A stretch of 64,000 nt of DNA from Paraburkholderia lacunae (lineage in GTDB: Bacteria > Pseudomonadota > Gammaproteobacteria > Burkholderiales > Burkholderiaceae), in the NCBI RefSeq assembly GCF_003353175.1, contig NZ_QHKS01000025.1, forward strand, positions 56,486-120,485. Reading direction: 5' to 3'. Below the pieces are notes generated by a model. It was not told the origin of the DNA, made no database searches, and saw nothing but the letters and a program-made list of their open reading frames with translations. Each line of letters begins with the position of its first letter. The first letter of the stretch is position 1. The position numbers and the translations under genes were made by a program. Below, piece after piece: positions 48,269 to 57,404 of the stretch.

Positions 48269-48991
48269 ATGAAATTAAAACAAGCCATAACGGGGATCGC
48301 GGCGCTCGCCTGCATGACGGCAGCTCACGCGCAATCGGCCGGCAGTTTTTACGCTACGACGGGGTGGTTCCATTTCGCCCCCCAAGACAGTAGCGATCCG
48401 TTGAAGGAAACAAGCGTCGGCGGGACACCCGTCAACATCTCATTCCCCGGCACCGGCGCTGGCATCGACAGCGCCGACACCATCGGCTTAAGCCTAGGCT
48501 ACTTTGTCACCGATCACATCTCCGCGGAAGCCGAAATTGGCATTCCGCCGAAATTCAACCTGCTAGGCAAAGGCAGCTTCGAGCAATTCGGTACGCTAGG
48601 CTCCGCGAGGCAATGGAGCCCTGCGCTCCTGTTCAAATACTACTTCAACGACGCCACTGCCGCGTTCCGACCGTATGCCGGCCTCGGCGTCACGTACGTC
48701 TGGTTCACGGACGCGAAGATCACCAACACTGCGTTTGAACAAGGCGTACTGCATGGTCCGACCTCGGTATCCACGGATCGTTCCTGGGCACCGGTGTTTA
48801 ATCTCGGTTTCAACTATGCGTTCAACAAACACTGGTTCGCAGGGCTCTCCGTCTCATACATACCGCTCAGCGTAACCGCGAAACTGACCTCGAACGCGTC
48901 GACTCCGGTCGGCAACCTGACCGTGACGTCCGAGGCAAAAATCAGACTCAACCCGATCGTTACTTTCGCGAAGATAGGTTACGTGTTCTAG
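48269..48991 (+). CDS. OmpW-family outer-membrane protein
   Basis: 240 residues. Signal peptide (MKLKQAITGIAALACMTAAHA), then an eight-stranded barrel of the OmpW type: FVTDHISAEAEIGIPPKF, LLFKYYFNDATAAFRPYAGLGVTYVWF, FNLGFNYAFNKHWFAGLSVSYIPL, terminal Phe (KIGYVF). A very strong GGAGGAG ribosome site (48257-48263) fixes the start. OmpW channels pass small hydrophobic molecules; regulation is often by oxygen or stress, not visible here. Followed by a terminator. Confidence 0.95.
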   Translation: MKLKQAITGIAALACMTAAHAQSAGSFYATTGWFHFAPQDSSDPLKETSVGGTPVNISFPGTGAGIDSADTIGLSLGYFVTDHISAEAEIGIPPKFNLLGKGSFEQFGTLGSARQWSPALLFKYYFNDATAAFRPYAGLGVTYVWFTDAKITNTAFEQGVLHGPTSVSTDRSWAPVFNLGFNYAFNKHWFAGLSVSYIPLSVTAKLTSNASTPVGNLTVTSEAKIRLNPIVTFAKIGYVF

Positions 48992-49297
48992 GAAGGCAGG
49001 CTGTGCCTGCATGGATCGAACCGTCGCGAACAGTCCGCACCTCGGCCAAACGCCGTCACACCTGTGACGGCGTTTTTGATTTTATGCCTCTGTCACCTAT
49101 TGTGGTGAATGCGGGACGCATTGTAATTTTGACCACCAATCGACCTTTCCGGTGCAATTTCTGCCGCCAGAAACCGTCGGCACGTGTGCGATGATCTCGC
49201 TGGAACACCGCGCAGCCTTTGGCACCCAAGTTGCGTGACGCCATGTTTCCCGCATGAGTACGCGGAGGTTTTTCTCACCCTCATCGACGGAGCGATC
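48992..49297. other. Gap between the OmpW gene and the DUF883 gene
   Basis: Holds the OmpW terminator and then about 220 bases in which I see no gene; an overlapping short frame upstream of 49298 reads poorly. The promoter of the DUF883 gene is expected here. Confidence 0.6.
49049..49077 (+). terminator. Intrinsic terminator after the OmpW gene
   Basis: AACGCCGTCACA-CC-TGTGACGGCGTT then TTT: a perfect 12-bp stem with flanking A and T runs. Confidence 0.9.
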
Positions 49298-49678
49298 ATG
49301 ACAGCACTTCCGAATACGCGAGACGCCCTCGGCGAATCCTGGACCGCCACCAGCCGCCGTGCGCGGCGTATCGCTCGCCGCAGCCGCCACGCGGCTGCAG
49401 ACATCGCAGGCGAACTGCGCACGCTGATGTCCGAACTCGAAGATACTTTGGCCGACGGCACCCAGGCCGATGCCGTGGCGTTGCACAGCAAATTGCGCAA
49501 ACAACTCGACGTGGCGCGAGCCCGCTTGAACGACACGCGCGAAGCCATGCGCCAGCGCGCCGAAGCCGCGCTCTCGGATGCGGACACGTACGTGCACGAA
49601 AACCCGTGGCAGACGATTGCGATCGTCGGCGGCGTCGCCCTGATCGCGGGTGCGCTGTTCGCGTCGCGGCTGCGCTAA
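49298..49678 (+). CDS. DUF883 family (ElaB/YqjD-like) membrane-anchored protein
   Basis: 126 residues: basic N terminus (RRARRIARRSRHAA), a long amphipathic helical region (ELRTLMSELEDTLADG, KLRKQLDVARARL) and a C-terminal ENPWQTIAIVGGVALIAG helix ending ASRLR. This is the tail-anchored, ribosome-associated ElaB/YqjD family, generally stationary-phase or stress induced. The upstream extension to 49184 does not look coding. Confidence 0.93.
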   Translation: MTALPNTRDALGESWTATSRRARRIARRSRHAAADIAGELRTLMSELEDTLADGTQADAVALHSKLRKQLDVARARLNDTREAMRQRAEAALSDADTYVHENPWQTIAIVGGVALIAGALFASRLR

Positions 49679-49776
49679 GCGGCGAGCCGGGCCGCCGCAC
49701 GGGCGGCGGCATTTTCACTACGGGCATGCACAGCGGCGCCGCCCTCCGGCGCCGATGCCCACTGGCGCGGCTCCGA

Positions 49777-50979
49777 TCAGTTGTCCTCGATCACGAACAG
49801 CCGCTGATACTCCTTCACCGCGTACCGATCCGTCATGCCGGCAATGTAGTGGGCGATCAGGCGCGGCTGCAACGACGCGTCCGGCGACTGATAGCCGGGC
49901 GGCAACAGCCGCGGGTCTTCCGTGAACGCGCTGAACAGGCCGACCACCACACGGCGCGCCTTGTTCGCCATCCGCATCACCCGGTAGTGGCGATACAGGT
50001 TCTTGAACAGAAAGCGCTTGAGCATCGCCGCCTGCGACGCAATCGCCTCGCTATGCGCGACGAGCGGCGGCGCCGCCCGCACCGCATCCAGCGAAGCCGG
50101 CGCATGCCGGACCAGATTGAGCGAGGTCGTATCGATCAGGTCGACGATCAGCGTGTTGATGATGCGGCGCACAGTTTCGTGAATCAGCCGACGACCTTCG
50201 ATCTGCGGAAAGTCGCGGCGCGCCGCCTCGTAGTGCGTCTGCCATAACTCCACTTCGGCAAGCTGTTCCACGGTGAGTAAGCCTGAGCGCAATCCGTCGT
50301 CGACGTCGTGATTGTTGTACGCGATCTCGTCGGCGACGTTTGCAATCTGCGCTTCGATCGACGGCTGCCGTCCTTCGAGAAAGCGCTCGCCGAGTGCGCC
50401 GAGCCGCCGCGCGTTCTCGCGCGAGCAATGCTTGAGGATGCCTTCGCGCGTTTCGAAGCAGAGGTTGAGGCCATTGAACGCGCCGTAGTGCTCCTCGAGA
50501 TCGTCGACCACCGCAAGGCTTTGCAAGTTGTGCTCAAAGCCGCCGTGTTCGCGCATGCATTCGTTCAGCGCGTCCTGCCCTGCATGGCCGAACGGCGTAT
50601 GACCGAGATCGTGCGCGAGAGAAATAGCTTCGACGAGGTCTTCATTGACCCGCAGATTGCGTGCCACGGAACGCGCGATCTGCGCGACTTCGAGACTGTG
50701 CGTGAGACGCGTGCGGAACAGGTCGCCCTCGTGATTCACGAATACCTGGGTCTTGTACTCGAGCCTGCGGAACGCCGTCGAGTGGACGATGCGGTCGCGA
50801 TCGCGCTGGAATTCGGTGCGCGCGCTAGGCGCGGCTTCGGGATAGCGGCGGCCGCGCGACTGCGCGGAATGCGCCGCATACGGCGCGAGATGCGCTTCGA
50901 GTGCTGCGGGCGAAGGCACGCCGATCGCTGGCGTACCCTCCTGGTCATCCATTACATCGTCGCTGCGCCTGTCAGTCAC
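49777..50979 (-). CDS. dgt: Deoxyguanosinetriphosphate triphosphohydrolase-like protein
   Basis: 400 residues with HD-domain metal ligands: RLTHSLEVAQIARSVARN (His), AHDLGHTPFGHAGQDALNE (HD) and NVADEIAYNNHDVDDG (Asp). It removes triphosphate from dNTPs. Length and the LLPPGYQ-type C terminus place it with type 2 dGTPase-like proteins; substrate preference in vivo is not assured. Last gene of the pil-aro run. Confidence 0.93.
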   Translation of the reverse strand: MTDRRSDDVMDDQEGTPAIGVPSPAALEAHLAPYAAHSAQSRGRRYPEAAPSARTEFQRDRDRIVHSTAFRRLEYKTQVFVNHEGDLFRTRLTHSLEVAQIARSVARNLRVNEDLVEAISLAHDLGHTPFGHAGQDALNECMREHGGFEHNLQSLAVVDDLEEHYGAFNGLNLCFETREGILKHCSRENARRLGALGERFLEGRQPSIEAQIANVADEIAYNNHDVDDGLRSGLLTVEQLAEVELWQTHYEAARRDFPQIEGRRLIHETVRRIINTLIVDLIDTTSLNLVRHAPASLDAVRAAPPLVAHSEAIASQAAMLKRFLFKNLYRHYRVMRMANKARRVVVGLFSAFTEDPRLLPPGYQSPDASLQPRLIAHYIAGMTDRYAVKEYQRLFVIEDN

Positions 50980-51051
50980 CGGTTTCTCCGAAACATGGGC
51001 GGCGCCTCGTGACGCTGGCGCGTGATGCCTTGCTGCGGTACCTCGCCGTAT

Positions 51052-52128
51052 CTAGACGGCGGCGGCCAGCGTGGCGAGCACGGCGGCGTCGGGCGCCTGG
51101 GTGATCAGCGTCTCACCGAAACGCATCAGCAGAATGAATTTGATCGCGCCGGCTTCGGCCTTTTTGTCGACCTGCATCAGTTCGACATAGCGCGACTCGC
51201 CGAGCGCGGGCGCGCGAGTCGGCAGACGCGCGGCGACGATCACGTCGACGAGACGCTTGCGCGCGGCTTCGTCGAGATAGCCCAGGCGCACGGACAGATC
51301 CGCCGCCATCACCATTCCGCAGCCCACCGCCTCGCCGTGCAGCCATTCGCCGTAGCCGAGTCCGGCTTCGATCGCGTGGCCGAAGGTGTGGCCGAAATTG
51401 AGAATGGCGCGCAGCCCGCCTTCGCGCTCGTCCTGCGCCACCACCGACGCCTTGATCTCGCACGAGCGCTTGACCGCCTCGGCCAGCGCCTCGGGCTCGC
51501 AGCGATTGAGCCGCTCGACATTCGCCTCGATCCAGCTGAAGAAACCAGCGTCGGCTATCGCGCCGGTCTTGATCACTTCGGCGACGCCCGCCGCCAGTTC
51601 GCGCGCCGGCAGCGTGCGCAGCGCGCCGATGTCGGCGATCACGGCTTGCGGCTGGTAGAACGCGCCGATCATGTTCTTGCCGAGCGGGTGATTGATGCCG
51701 GTCTTGCCGCCCACCGACGAATCGACCTGCGACAGCAAGGTGGTCGGCACCTGGATGAACGGCACGCCGCGCATGTAGCAGGCCGCGGCAAAACCGGTCA
51801 TGTCGCCGATCACGCCGCCGCCCAACGCGATCAGCGTGGTTTTGCGGTCGGCGCGCGCGGTGAGCAGCGCGTCGAAAATCCGATTCAGCGTTTCGAGGTT
51901 CTTGTACGCTTCGCCGTCCGGCAACACGACCGTGGAAACCTGCTTGCCGAGCGGTGCCAGCGCGGCGCGCAGCTTGTCGCCGTATAGCGGATCGACCGTG
52001 GTGTTCGTGACGATGGTGACCGAACTGCCGACGATGTGCGGCGCGAACAACGCGGTCTGGCCGATCAGGTCGGCACCGATATGGATGGGGTAGGCGCGCT
52101 CGCCCAGTTCGACATTGACGGTAATCAT
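51052..52128 (-). CDS. aroB: 3-dehydroquinate synthase
   Basis: 358 residues. It converts DAHP to 3-dehydroquinate (second shikimate step). NAD-binding DGEAYKNLETL and ALGGGVIGDMTGFAA, and zinc-ligand regions (KRSCEIKASVVAQDE, NFGHTFGHAIEAGLGY, LHGEAVGCGM) are intact. Start at 52128 (MITVNVELG) matches the family; an ATG at 52137 overlapping the aroK stop is an alternative adding three residues. The longer open frame upstream is shadow. Confidence 0.97.
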   Translation of the reverse strand: MITVNVELGERAYPIHIGADLIGQTALFAPHIVGSSVTIVTNTTVDPLYGDKLRAALAPLGKQVSTVVLPDGEAYKNLETLNRIFDALLTARADRKTTLIALGGGVIGDMTGFAAACYMRGVPFIQVPTTLLSQVDSSVGGKTGINHPLGKNMIGAFYQPQAVIADIGALRTLPARELAAGVAEVIKTGAIADAGFFSWIEANVERLNRCEPEALAEAVKRSCEIKASVVAQDEREGGLRAILNFGHTFGHAIEAGLGYGEWLHGEAVGCGMVMAADLSVRLGYLDEAARKRLVDVIVAARLPTRAPALGESRYVELMQVDKKAEAGAIKFILLMRFGETLITQAPDAAVLATLAAAV

Positions 52129-52136
52129 ACGGTCCA

Positions 52137-52688
52137 TTATGACGCAGGATGTTTGGCGACGCCGGCCATCTCGAGCTGCATCAGAACCATGTTGACGAGT
52201 CCGTTGACCGAAGGCCGGCCGGTTTCGATCACGAAATGCGCGCATTCGCGGTACAGCGGGTCGCGTACTTCGTAGAGCGCCTCGAGGCGCGCTTTGGGGT
52301 CTTCGGTCTGCAAAAGCGGGCGATTCTTGTCGCGCCGTGTGCGCAGCCACAAATCGTGCGGGTTGGCGCGCAGATAGATCACCACGCCGCGATTTTGCAG
52401 GGCTTCGCGGTTTTCAGGCCGCAGCACCGCGCCGCCGCCCGTGGCGAGCACGATATTGTCGCGCGCGGTCAGGTCGGAAATCACGTGCGCTTCACGGTCG
52501 CGAAAGCCCGCTTCGCCCTCGAGTTCGAAGATCACCGGGATGCGCGCGCCCGTGCGTGCCTCGATTTCGTGATCGGAATCGAAGAACGGGCGGTCCAGCC
52601 GGCGCGCAACGGCCCGGCCCACGGTGGTCTTGCCTGCCCCCATGAGCCCTACAAAAAATACATTGGCGTGTGCGTCCCGCGCTTGCAA
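52137..52688 (-). CDS. aroK: Shikimate kinase
   Basis: 183 residues. Walker A GLMGAGKTTVGRAVA near residue 16, shikimate-binding DSDHEIE, GEAGFRDRE and ATGGGAVLRP, and the lid region RDKNRPLLQ. I use a TTG start at 52688 because AGAGGA lies 5 bases before it and the product matches the family length; the next upstream ATG (52841) would add 51 residues of non-family sequence overlapping the pilQ end. Confidence 0.93.
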   Translation of the reverse strand: MQARDAHANVFFVGLMGAGKTTVGRAVARRLDRPFFDSDHEIEARTGARIPVIFELEGEAGFRDREAHVISDLTARDNIVLATGGGAVLRPENREALQNRGVVIYLRANPHDLWLRTRRDKNRPLLQTEDPKARLEALYEVRDPLYRECAHFVIETGRPSVNGLVNMVLMQLEMAGVAKHPAS

Positions 52689-52794
52689 CGGTGTCCTCTG
52701 GCTAATCCGGTATGGTTCGTGCCGCAGCTTACTGGCAAAGCGGCTGCCTTGTCGAGCCTGCGCGCCGCCGCTCCCGGGCGGCAGCAGCATGCCC

Positions 52795-54513
52795 CTAATT
52801 TGTCTGAACGACGCGCGGCGTGATGAAAATCGCCAGTTCACTGCGCTTGTCGCGATGGGCCCGGTGGCGAAAAAGCGCGCCTAAAACCGGTATTTTGCCC
52901 AGGAGCGGCACCCGCGTCACATCGTCCCGATTGTCGGTCGCGTAGATGCCGCCGATCGACACCGTACCACCATCTTCGACTTCGACCCGCGTTTGCACAT
53001 GTTTGGTGTTGATCGCCGGGCCGGCGTCGGTCTGCTCGCCAACGCTATCTTTGGCGACGTCGAGATCCAGCACCACCCGGCCGTCGGGCATGATTTGCGG
53101 CTCGACCTCCAGTTTGAGCGTGGCGCGGCGAAACTGCACGCCGGACACGCCCTGCCCCACTTTGGCCTGATACGGCAGCTCGGTGCCCTGCTCGACGACC
53201 GCTTTCATCCGGTCCGCTGTCACCACCCGCGGACTCGAAACGATTTCGCCGCGACCTTCGGCTTCCAGCGCGCTCAACTCGATATTGAGCAACCGCGTGG
53301 CTTGCGCGGCGAACAGCGTCAGGCCGGCGGTGGCGGCGTCGAACCCGGAAATCGGCCGCGCCGAGAGATCGTAGACGACGCCGTCCTTGCCGCCAGTGAG
53401 ACCCAAGGCGGTGCCGTCGGCATTGGCCGCGGCCATCGACAGGCGCACGCCGAGATTGCGCGAAAACCCGTGCTCGCCTTCGACGATACGAGCCTCGATC
53501 AGCACCTGGCGGCTCGGCCGGTCGACGGACCCGAGCAGTTCGGTAATTTGCGCGAGGCGGCCCTCGAGATCGGTGACGAACAGCAGATTGGTGCGCGGAT
53601 CGGCCGTCGCGGCGCCGCGCCTGGATAGCACGCGCTGGTTGCCGGAGCCTGTCAGCAGGCGCCGCACGTCCTCGGCGCGCGCGTAACGCAGGTCGAAGGT
53701 GCGGCTCGCGAGCGGCTCCAGATCGGCGGCCCGGGCGTGCGCTTCGAAGCGCTGCCGTTCACGCGCGGCCAGATCGGCGATGGGCGCGATCCAGATCACA
53801 TTGCCGTGGCGCTCCATCGCCAGACCGTTGACGTCCAGCAAGGTGTCGAACGCGGTGCGCCACGGCACCTTGTCGAGCCGCAGCGAAACGGCGCCGCGCA
53901 CTCTTTCGCTCGCAACGATGTTCAGTCCGGTGAACTGGGCGAATGCGTTGAGCACCGCGCCGAGTTCGGCGCGCTGGAAGTTCAGCGTGATGGGCTTATC
54001 GTCGGCGGCGAGCCCGCTGTCGGCAGGGCTTTTCGACGCGTCGCGCAGGCGCGCCAGCGGCGGCAGCGGCACCGGCGGACCTTCGAGTGCGGGTGTCCCG
54101 GCGGATTCGTCGCGAGCGGCAGTTGCGCGAGCAGAGGCGGCGGATCGCGGCCACAGCGGCGCGGAGCCGTCCGCATCGCTGAGCGCATCGTCCGCGCCGT
54201 CATCGCCGGAGGCTGCCGTTGCGCGCGATGCCCTGAGCGATGCCCCTGGTTCATCGGCGGCACCGTCGTTAAACGGGTTGGGCACTTCGCCAGCCATGCC
54301 GCGCGGCAGTGGCGGCACAGTGTATGGGACGTCGAGCTGTGCAATCGCGTCGTCGTGCGGCATGCGCGCGGACAACGTCGGCCACGGTGGCAGCAGTTGG
54401 GCCGACGCATGCGCGATGCCGGCCCCCTCCGCCGCGCCAATGAAGAAGAGACCCAGGCAGAAACGCGCGCACGCGCGCCACGCGATGCGGCGAATTGGCT
54501 TTGCCACCCTCAT
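52795..54513 (-). CDS. pilQ: Type IV pilus secretin, short form
   Basis: 572 residues: signal peptide, a ~130-residue Pro/Ala-rich region, one secretin/TonB short N-terminal (STN) domain (ITLNFQRAELGAVLNAFAQFTG), one N1-type domain (TFDLRYARAEDVRRLL) and the C-terminal secretin gate (LIEARIVEG, VEDGGTVSIGGIY, PLLGKIPVLGALF). It is shorter than PilQ of Neisseria or Pseudomonas (over 700 aa) and lacks recognisable AMIN domains, resembling HofQ. Overlaps the upstream fusion gene by 4 bases. Confidence 0.93.
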   Translation of the reverse strand: MRVAKPIRRIAWRACARFCLGLFFIGAAEGAGIAHASAQLLPPWPTLSARMPHDDAIAQLDVPYTVPPLPRGMAGEVPNPFNDGAADEPGASLRASRATAASGDDGADDALSDADGSAPLWPRSAASARATAARDESAGTPALEGPPVPLPPLARLRDASKSPADSGLAADDKPITLNFQRAELGAVLNAFAQFTGLNIVASERVRGAVSLRLDKVPWRTAFDTLLDVNGLAMERHGNVIWIAPIADLAARERQRFEAHARAADLEPLASRTFDLRYARAEDVRRLLTGSGNQRVLSRRGAATADPRTNLLFVTDLEGRLAQITELLGSVDRPSRQVLIEARIVEGEHGFSRNLGVRLSMAAANADGTALGLTGGKDGVVYDLSARPISGFDAATAGLTLFAAQATRLLNIELSALEAEGRGEIVSSPRVVTADRMKAVVEQGTELPYQAKVGQGVSGVQFRRATLKLEVEPQIMPDGRVVLDLDVAKDSVGEQTDAGPAINTKHVQTRVEVEDGGTVSIGGIYATDNRDDVTRVPLLGKIPVLGALFRHRAHRDKRSELAIFITPRVVQTN

Positions 54514-55433
54514 AAGAATGCCTCCGCAAACGCCAGAGTGCGCGACGCCCCGCCATTGGCCAACGTAACGCCGAACGCGTCGACCCGCGTGACGCGCTCG
54601 GCACCGAACTGCTGCCCCGGCGCGACGGTCGCCGCGCCGTCCGGCGTTTCCAGCAAGGCAAGCGCGTGGGTGCGATCGCGCAGCAAGCCGGCCAGACGTA
54701 GCTGCGAAGCGTCGGGCAGGTCCGCGCCTGCCAGCATTTGGGGCAACGAGAACGGATCGTAGAACACGATGTCTTCGTCTCCGTCGGAATCGAGACTGTC
54801 GTCGGCGACCTCGTTCGCGGCCGCACTCGAAGCCGCAGGCCTCAGCGCGCTGAACACGCGCAGCGTCGCGCTTACTGCAAGCAACACGCCGTGCCGCCTG
54901 ACGGTCACGTCTTCGGGGACGATCAGCACCGGCAGGTCCGACAGCCCGCGCAGAAATGACATCAGGTGGACGAAATCGGTCTGCGCGGTGACTCGTACCG
55001 GCCGCATATGTTCAGCGCCCGAGCCGCTCGCCGCTCCCGGCTCCACGGAGAGCAACGCGACGTTATTCTGTGCGGCCAACTCGGACACGACGCGCACGTC
55101 GTCGGCGGAGGTCCATGACATCGGCAGATGCGCGGCGGGCGTGCCCGCGGCTTTGCGACGCAGCGCGGGCAATTGCGTCAGCGCGCGGCGTGCGTCTGCG
55201 AGATGCCGCGCGGCTGCATCGAATGCTGTGCGGCTTGCTCCGAGGCCGCTGAGATCGGCAACGACCCAGCCGTGCGCGCCTAGGCCGAACACCAGCGCAG
55301 CAATCAGCAATGCGATCGCGAGGCGGCGCCGTCTGCTCCATGCGCCGATCGGCAAGCGCACATGCTTCATCCAACGGGACAAAGAGAGCCGCGCGCCTGC
55401 CGCGCCGCCCATGTCGATAAACGTCGTACTCAT
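54510..55433 (-). CDS. Pilus assembly protein: PilO fused to PilP
   Basis: 307 residues. Residues 1-200 look like PilO: a cytosolic basic segment, one membrane helix (LAIALLIAALVFGLGAHGW), a coiled-coil-prone stretch and a ferredoxin-like region (VVSELAAQNNVALLSVEP, VHLMSFLRGLSDLPVLIVPE). After an acidic linker (DDSLDSDGDED) the last ~80 residues begin YDPFSLPQ and continue QLRLAGLLRDRTHALALLETPDG, the beta-domain of PilP, without PilP's own lipobox. No separate pilP exists before pilQ. Overlaps both neighbours by 4 bases. Confidence 0.82.
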   Translation of the reverse strand: MSTTFIDMGGAAGARLSLSRWMKHVRLPIGAWSRRRRLAIALLIAALVFGLGAHGWVVADLSGLGASRTAFDAAARHLADARRALTQLPALRRKAAGTPAAHLPMSWTSADDVRVVSELAAQNNVALLSVEPGAASGSGAEHMRPVRVTAQTDFVHLMSFLRGLSDLPVLIVPEDVTVRRHGVLLAVSATLRVFSALRPAASSAAANEVADDSLDSDGDEDIVFYDPFSLPQMLAGADLPDASQLRLAGLLRDRTHALALLETPDGAATVAPGQQFGAERVTRVDAFGVTLANGGASRTLAFAEAFL

Positions 55434-56149
55434 TGCGCACCTCTCGATGGTTCAGTCTTCATCGGACGTTGCACAGCGGAGGCAGACGCATGAGCCGCCT
55501 TGCGAAGCGGATCGCTCCAACGCAAGCGCGCGCTGAATTCGATCGGGCCTGTTTCGCCGGCCGCCGCTGCCGCATCGCTGCGTGAGGCCGAGCGATGAAG
55601 ATTGCTTACCTCCGCGCCCTTCACGCCGCGCACCGCACTCAAGCGTTTGAGCCAGCCGGCCGACACAATATGTCCGTTCGAAGTCGCCAGCAATTCCGTC
55701 TCGTGTTCGCTTTGACGTAACTGCTGCAGAACGACACCATCGCCCGGTTCGAAACTCAGGGCGTCGAGCAGATCGCGCAGATGCGTCAGGGGCTCGGACA
55801 AGCTCACAGCACGCGCGGCCCCTTTGCGCTGTTCGTCTTGTGCACGCAGCAACTTCGCGTGCTCGGCGAGCGGCGCAGCCAGTTGCGCGAGCGACCGTTC
55901 GAGCGACGCACGCTGCGCATCGAGGCGCGTCCGCTCGAACGCCAGCCATCCGGCCAACGCAAGCACAGCGGCACAACCCGCCAGACACGCGCCGATCCAT
56001 TCGAGCAGGCAGCGCCGCCGCGCAAGCCGTGCGTTACGTTGCCGATAGGGCAGCAGATTGAAACCGCCAAGCCAGGGCCGCATGAAGCGTATGCCGCGCG
56101 ACGAAGCCGGCATGCCTGAACCGGCGGCATGCAAGCGGCTGCGCATCAT
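55430..56149 (-). CDS. pilN: Type IV pilus inner-membrane protein PilN
   Basis: 239 residues. A cytosolic FNLLPYRQRNARLARRR motif (the PilN sequence that binds PilM) precedes one membrane helix (LAGCAAVLALAGWLAF), then a coiled-coil and ferredoxin-like periplasmic part (GDGVVLQQLRQSEHETELLATS). The start at 56149 overlaps the pilM stop (ATGA); the open frame continues 103 codons upstream only as pilM shadow. Confidence 0.9.
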   Translation of the reverse strand: MMRSRLHAAGSGMPASSRGIRFMRPWLGGFNLLPYRQRNARLARRRCLLEWIGACLAGCAAVLALAGWLAFERTRLDAQRASLERSLAQLAAPLAEHAKLLRAQDEQRKGAARAVSLSEPLTHLRDLLDALSFEPGDGVVLQQLRQSEHETELLATSNGHIVSAGWLKRLSAVRGVKGAEVSNLHRSASRSDAAAAAGETGPIEFSARLRWSDPLRKAAHASASAVQRPMKTEPSRGAQ

Positions 56150-57153
56150 TCGAGCACCCCGCGCAACGCAAGGCCGAATGCGACCGCACCGGCGGGCTCG
56201 TGCAACAACGGATCCGTTAGCGATCGCGCAAGGCTGCCAAGCGCTGCACACTCGAATGGCAACACCGTGCAGCCCAATACGTCGGCCATATCCGCAAGCG
56301 AAAAACCTACCCCGTCGAGCAGGTCGACCTCGCCGCTCAACAACGCGCAGTCGAGTGCGGGACCGTCGGCGAGATCGCGCAGCGCGTCGGCGAGATCCGA
56401 GTGCTCGGGCGCCGGATAGCGCATTTCGCCGACGATGCTGTCGTCGACGATGCGCCACCCGTACACGCCATCCGCACCGATCCAGACCGCGGCATAAGGC
56501 TCGTGCGAATCGAATTCATGACTGGCCGCGTAACGCATTGCGCGCAGCGCCGCATGCGGCTCTCCGTCGATCGCGGTCAGCGAAATGCCGGCGGTAGCCG
56601 CGCATTCGATGCGCGCTTCGAGATGCTGCCGCGCGGTCGCGGCGATCGTCACCGAGCGGGTAGACGACGGCGCCTCGTCGAGGAACCAGTCGACTGCCAA
56701 CGCATGCCGCTCGAGCCCCGCGATGCGCTCCACTTCGCTCATCACCGCGGGTTCCAGTCCGGCCAGTTCATGCCCATAGTCTTGCGCGCAACCGCTCAAG
56801 GCGGCGAGCCTTGTTAGCGGCATCGTGGTGGTGAGCGTGGCCGACGCGGGCAGCGCCATCGCGCAGCGCAGCGCGTGCGGAGCACAGGCGCGCGGCAGCC
56901 CCGCGACGGCATCGCGCAACGCACGCGCCACCGCGTGCCGGTCGGCGATCTCCGTGCCGGCCATCGCGCCGGCGGCAATCGGCACGCTCGTCACGTATTC
57001 GATCCGCAATTGCGAACGCTGGCTCACCACGACGAGACGCACCGCCTGCGAACCGACATCGATCCCCGCCGCGAAGCGTTCCGCAAAGCGCTCTCCCAAG
57101 CGCTCCACTCCCAGTTGCACTCCCTGAAGCCACGAACTTTTGAACGTCATCAC
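56146..57153 (-). CDS. pilM: Type IV pilus actin-like protein PilM
   Basis: 335 residues with an actin-like ATPase fold: AAGIDVGSQAVRLVVVSQ near residue 30, IDGEPHAALRAMRYAA and AVWIGADGVYGWRIV (second phosphate loop, less conserved than usual), ending PAGAVAFGLALRGVLE. It starts the pilM-N-(O/P)-Q run and is divergent from the PBP1A gene. Confidence 0.9.
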   Translation of the reverse strand: MMTFKSSWLQGVQLGVERLGERFAERFAAGIDVGSQAVRLVVVSQRSQLRIEYVTSVPIAAGAMAGTEIADRHAVARALRDAVAGLPRACAPHALRCAMALPASATLTTTMPLTRLAALSGCAQDYGHELAGLEPAVMSEVERIAGLERHALAVDWFLDEAPSSTRSVTIAATARQHLEARIECAATAGISLTAIDGEPHAALRAMRYAASHEFDSHEPYAAVWIGADGVYGWRIVDDSIVGEMRYPAPEHSDLADALRDLADGPALDCALLSGEVDLLDGVGFSLADMADVLGCTVLPFECAALGSLARSLTDPLLHEPAGAVAFGLALRGVLE

Positions 57154-57373
57154 GCCCTCCCTTCACACTCACGCGACGAACCATTCGAACGCGAGTAACG
57201 AGGAAGCATTGTGCGTAGCCGCGCCGCCGCGCGACACTCAGCCGAATGGCTAACGGCGCGTAACGTGCGCCCTGCACGCGCTCAAAACGGCTACAGTGAA
57301 GTCATTCCTGCGCGGCGCGAAGACTTGTCGAGAACTGTCAGTAAGCACGCCGAAAGCTCAAAAGCGAGGCAGC

Positions 57374-57379
57374 TATAAT
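57374..57379 (+). promoter_or_regulatory. Candidate -10 element of the PBP1A gene
   Basis: TATAAT 26 bases before the mrcA ATG, in the 251-base divergent gap between pilM and mrcA. No good -35 at the right distance. A transcript start close to the ATG implies a very short leader. Confidence 0.45.
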
Positions 57380-57404
57380 CGCGGGACTGTTTTTTGGTGT
57401 CCAT

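Noticed and set aside
56149..56458. 103-codon N-terminal extension of pilN
   Set aside because: It lies wholly within pilM in another frame; the ATGA overlap at 56146-56149 gives a normal PilN.
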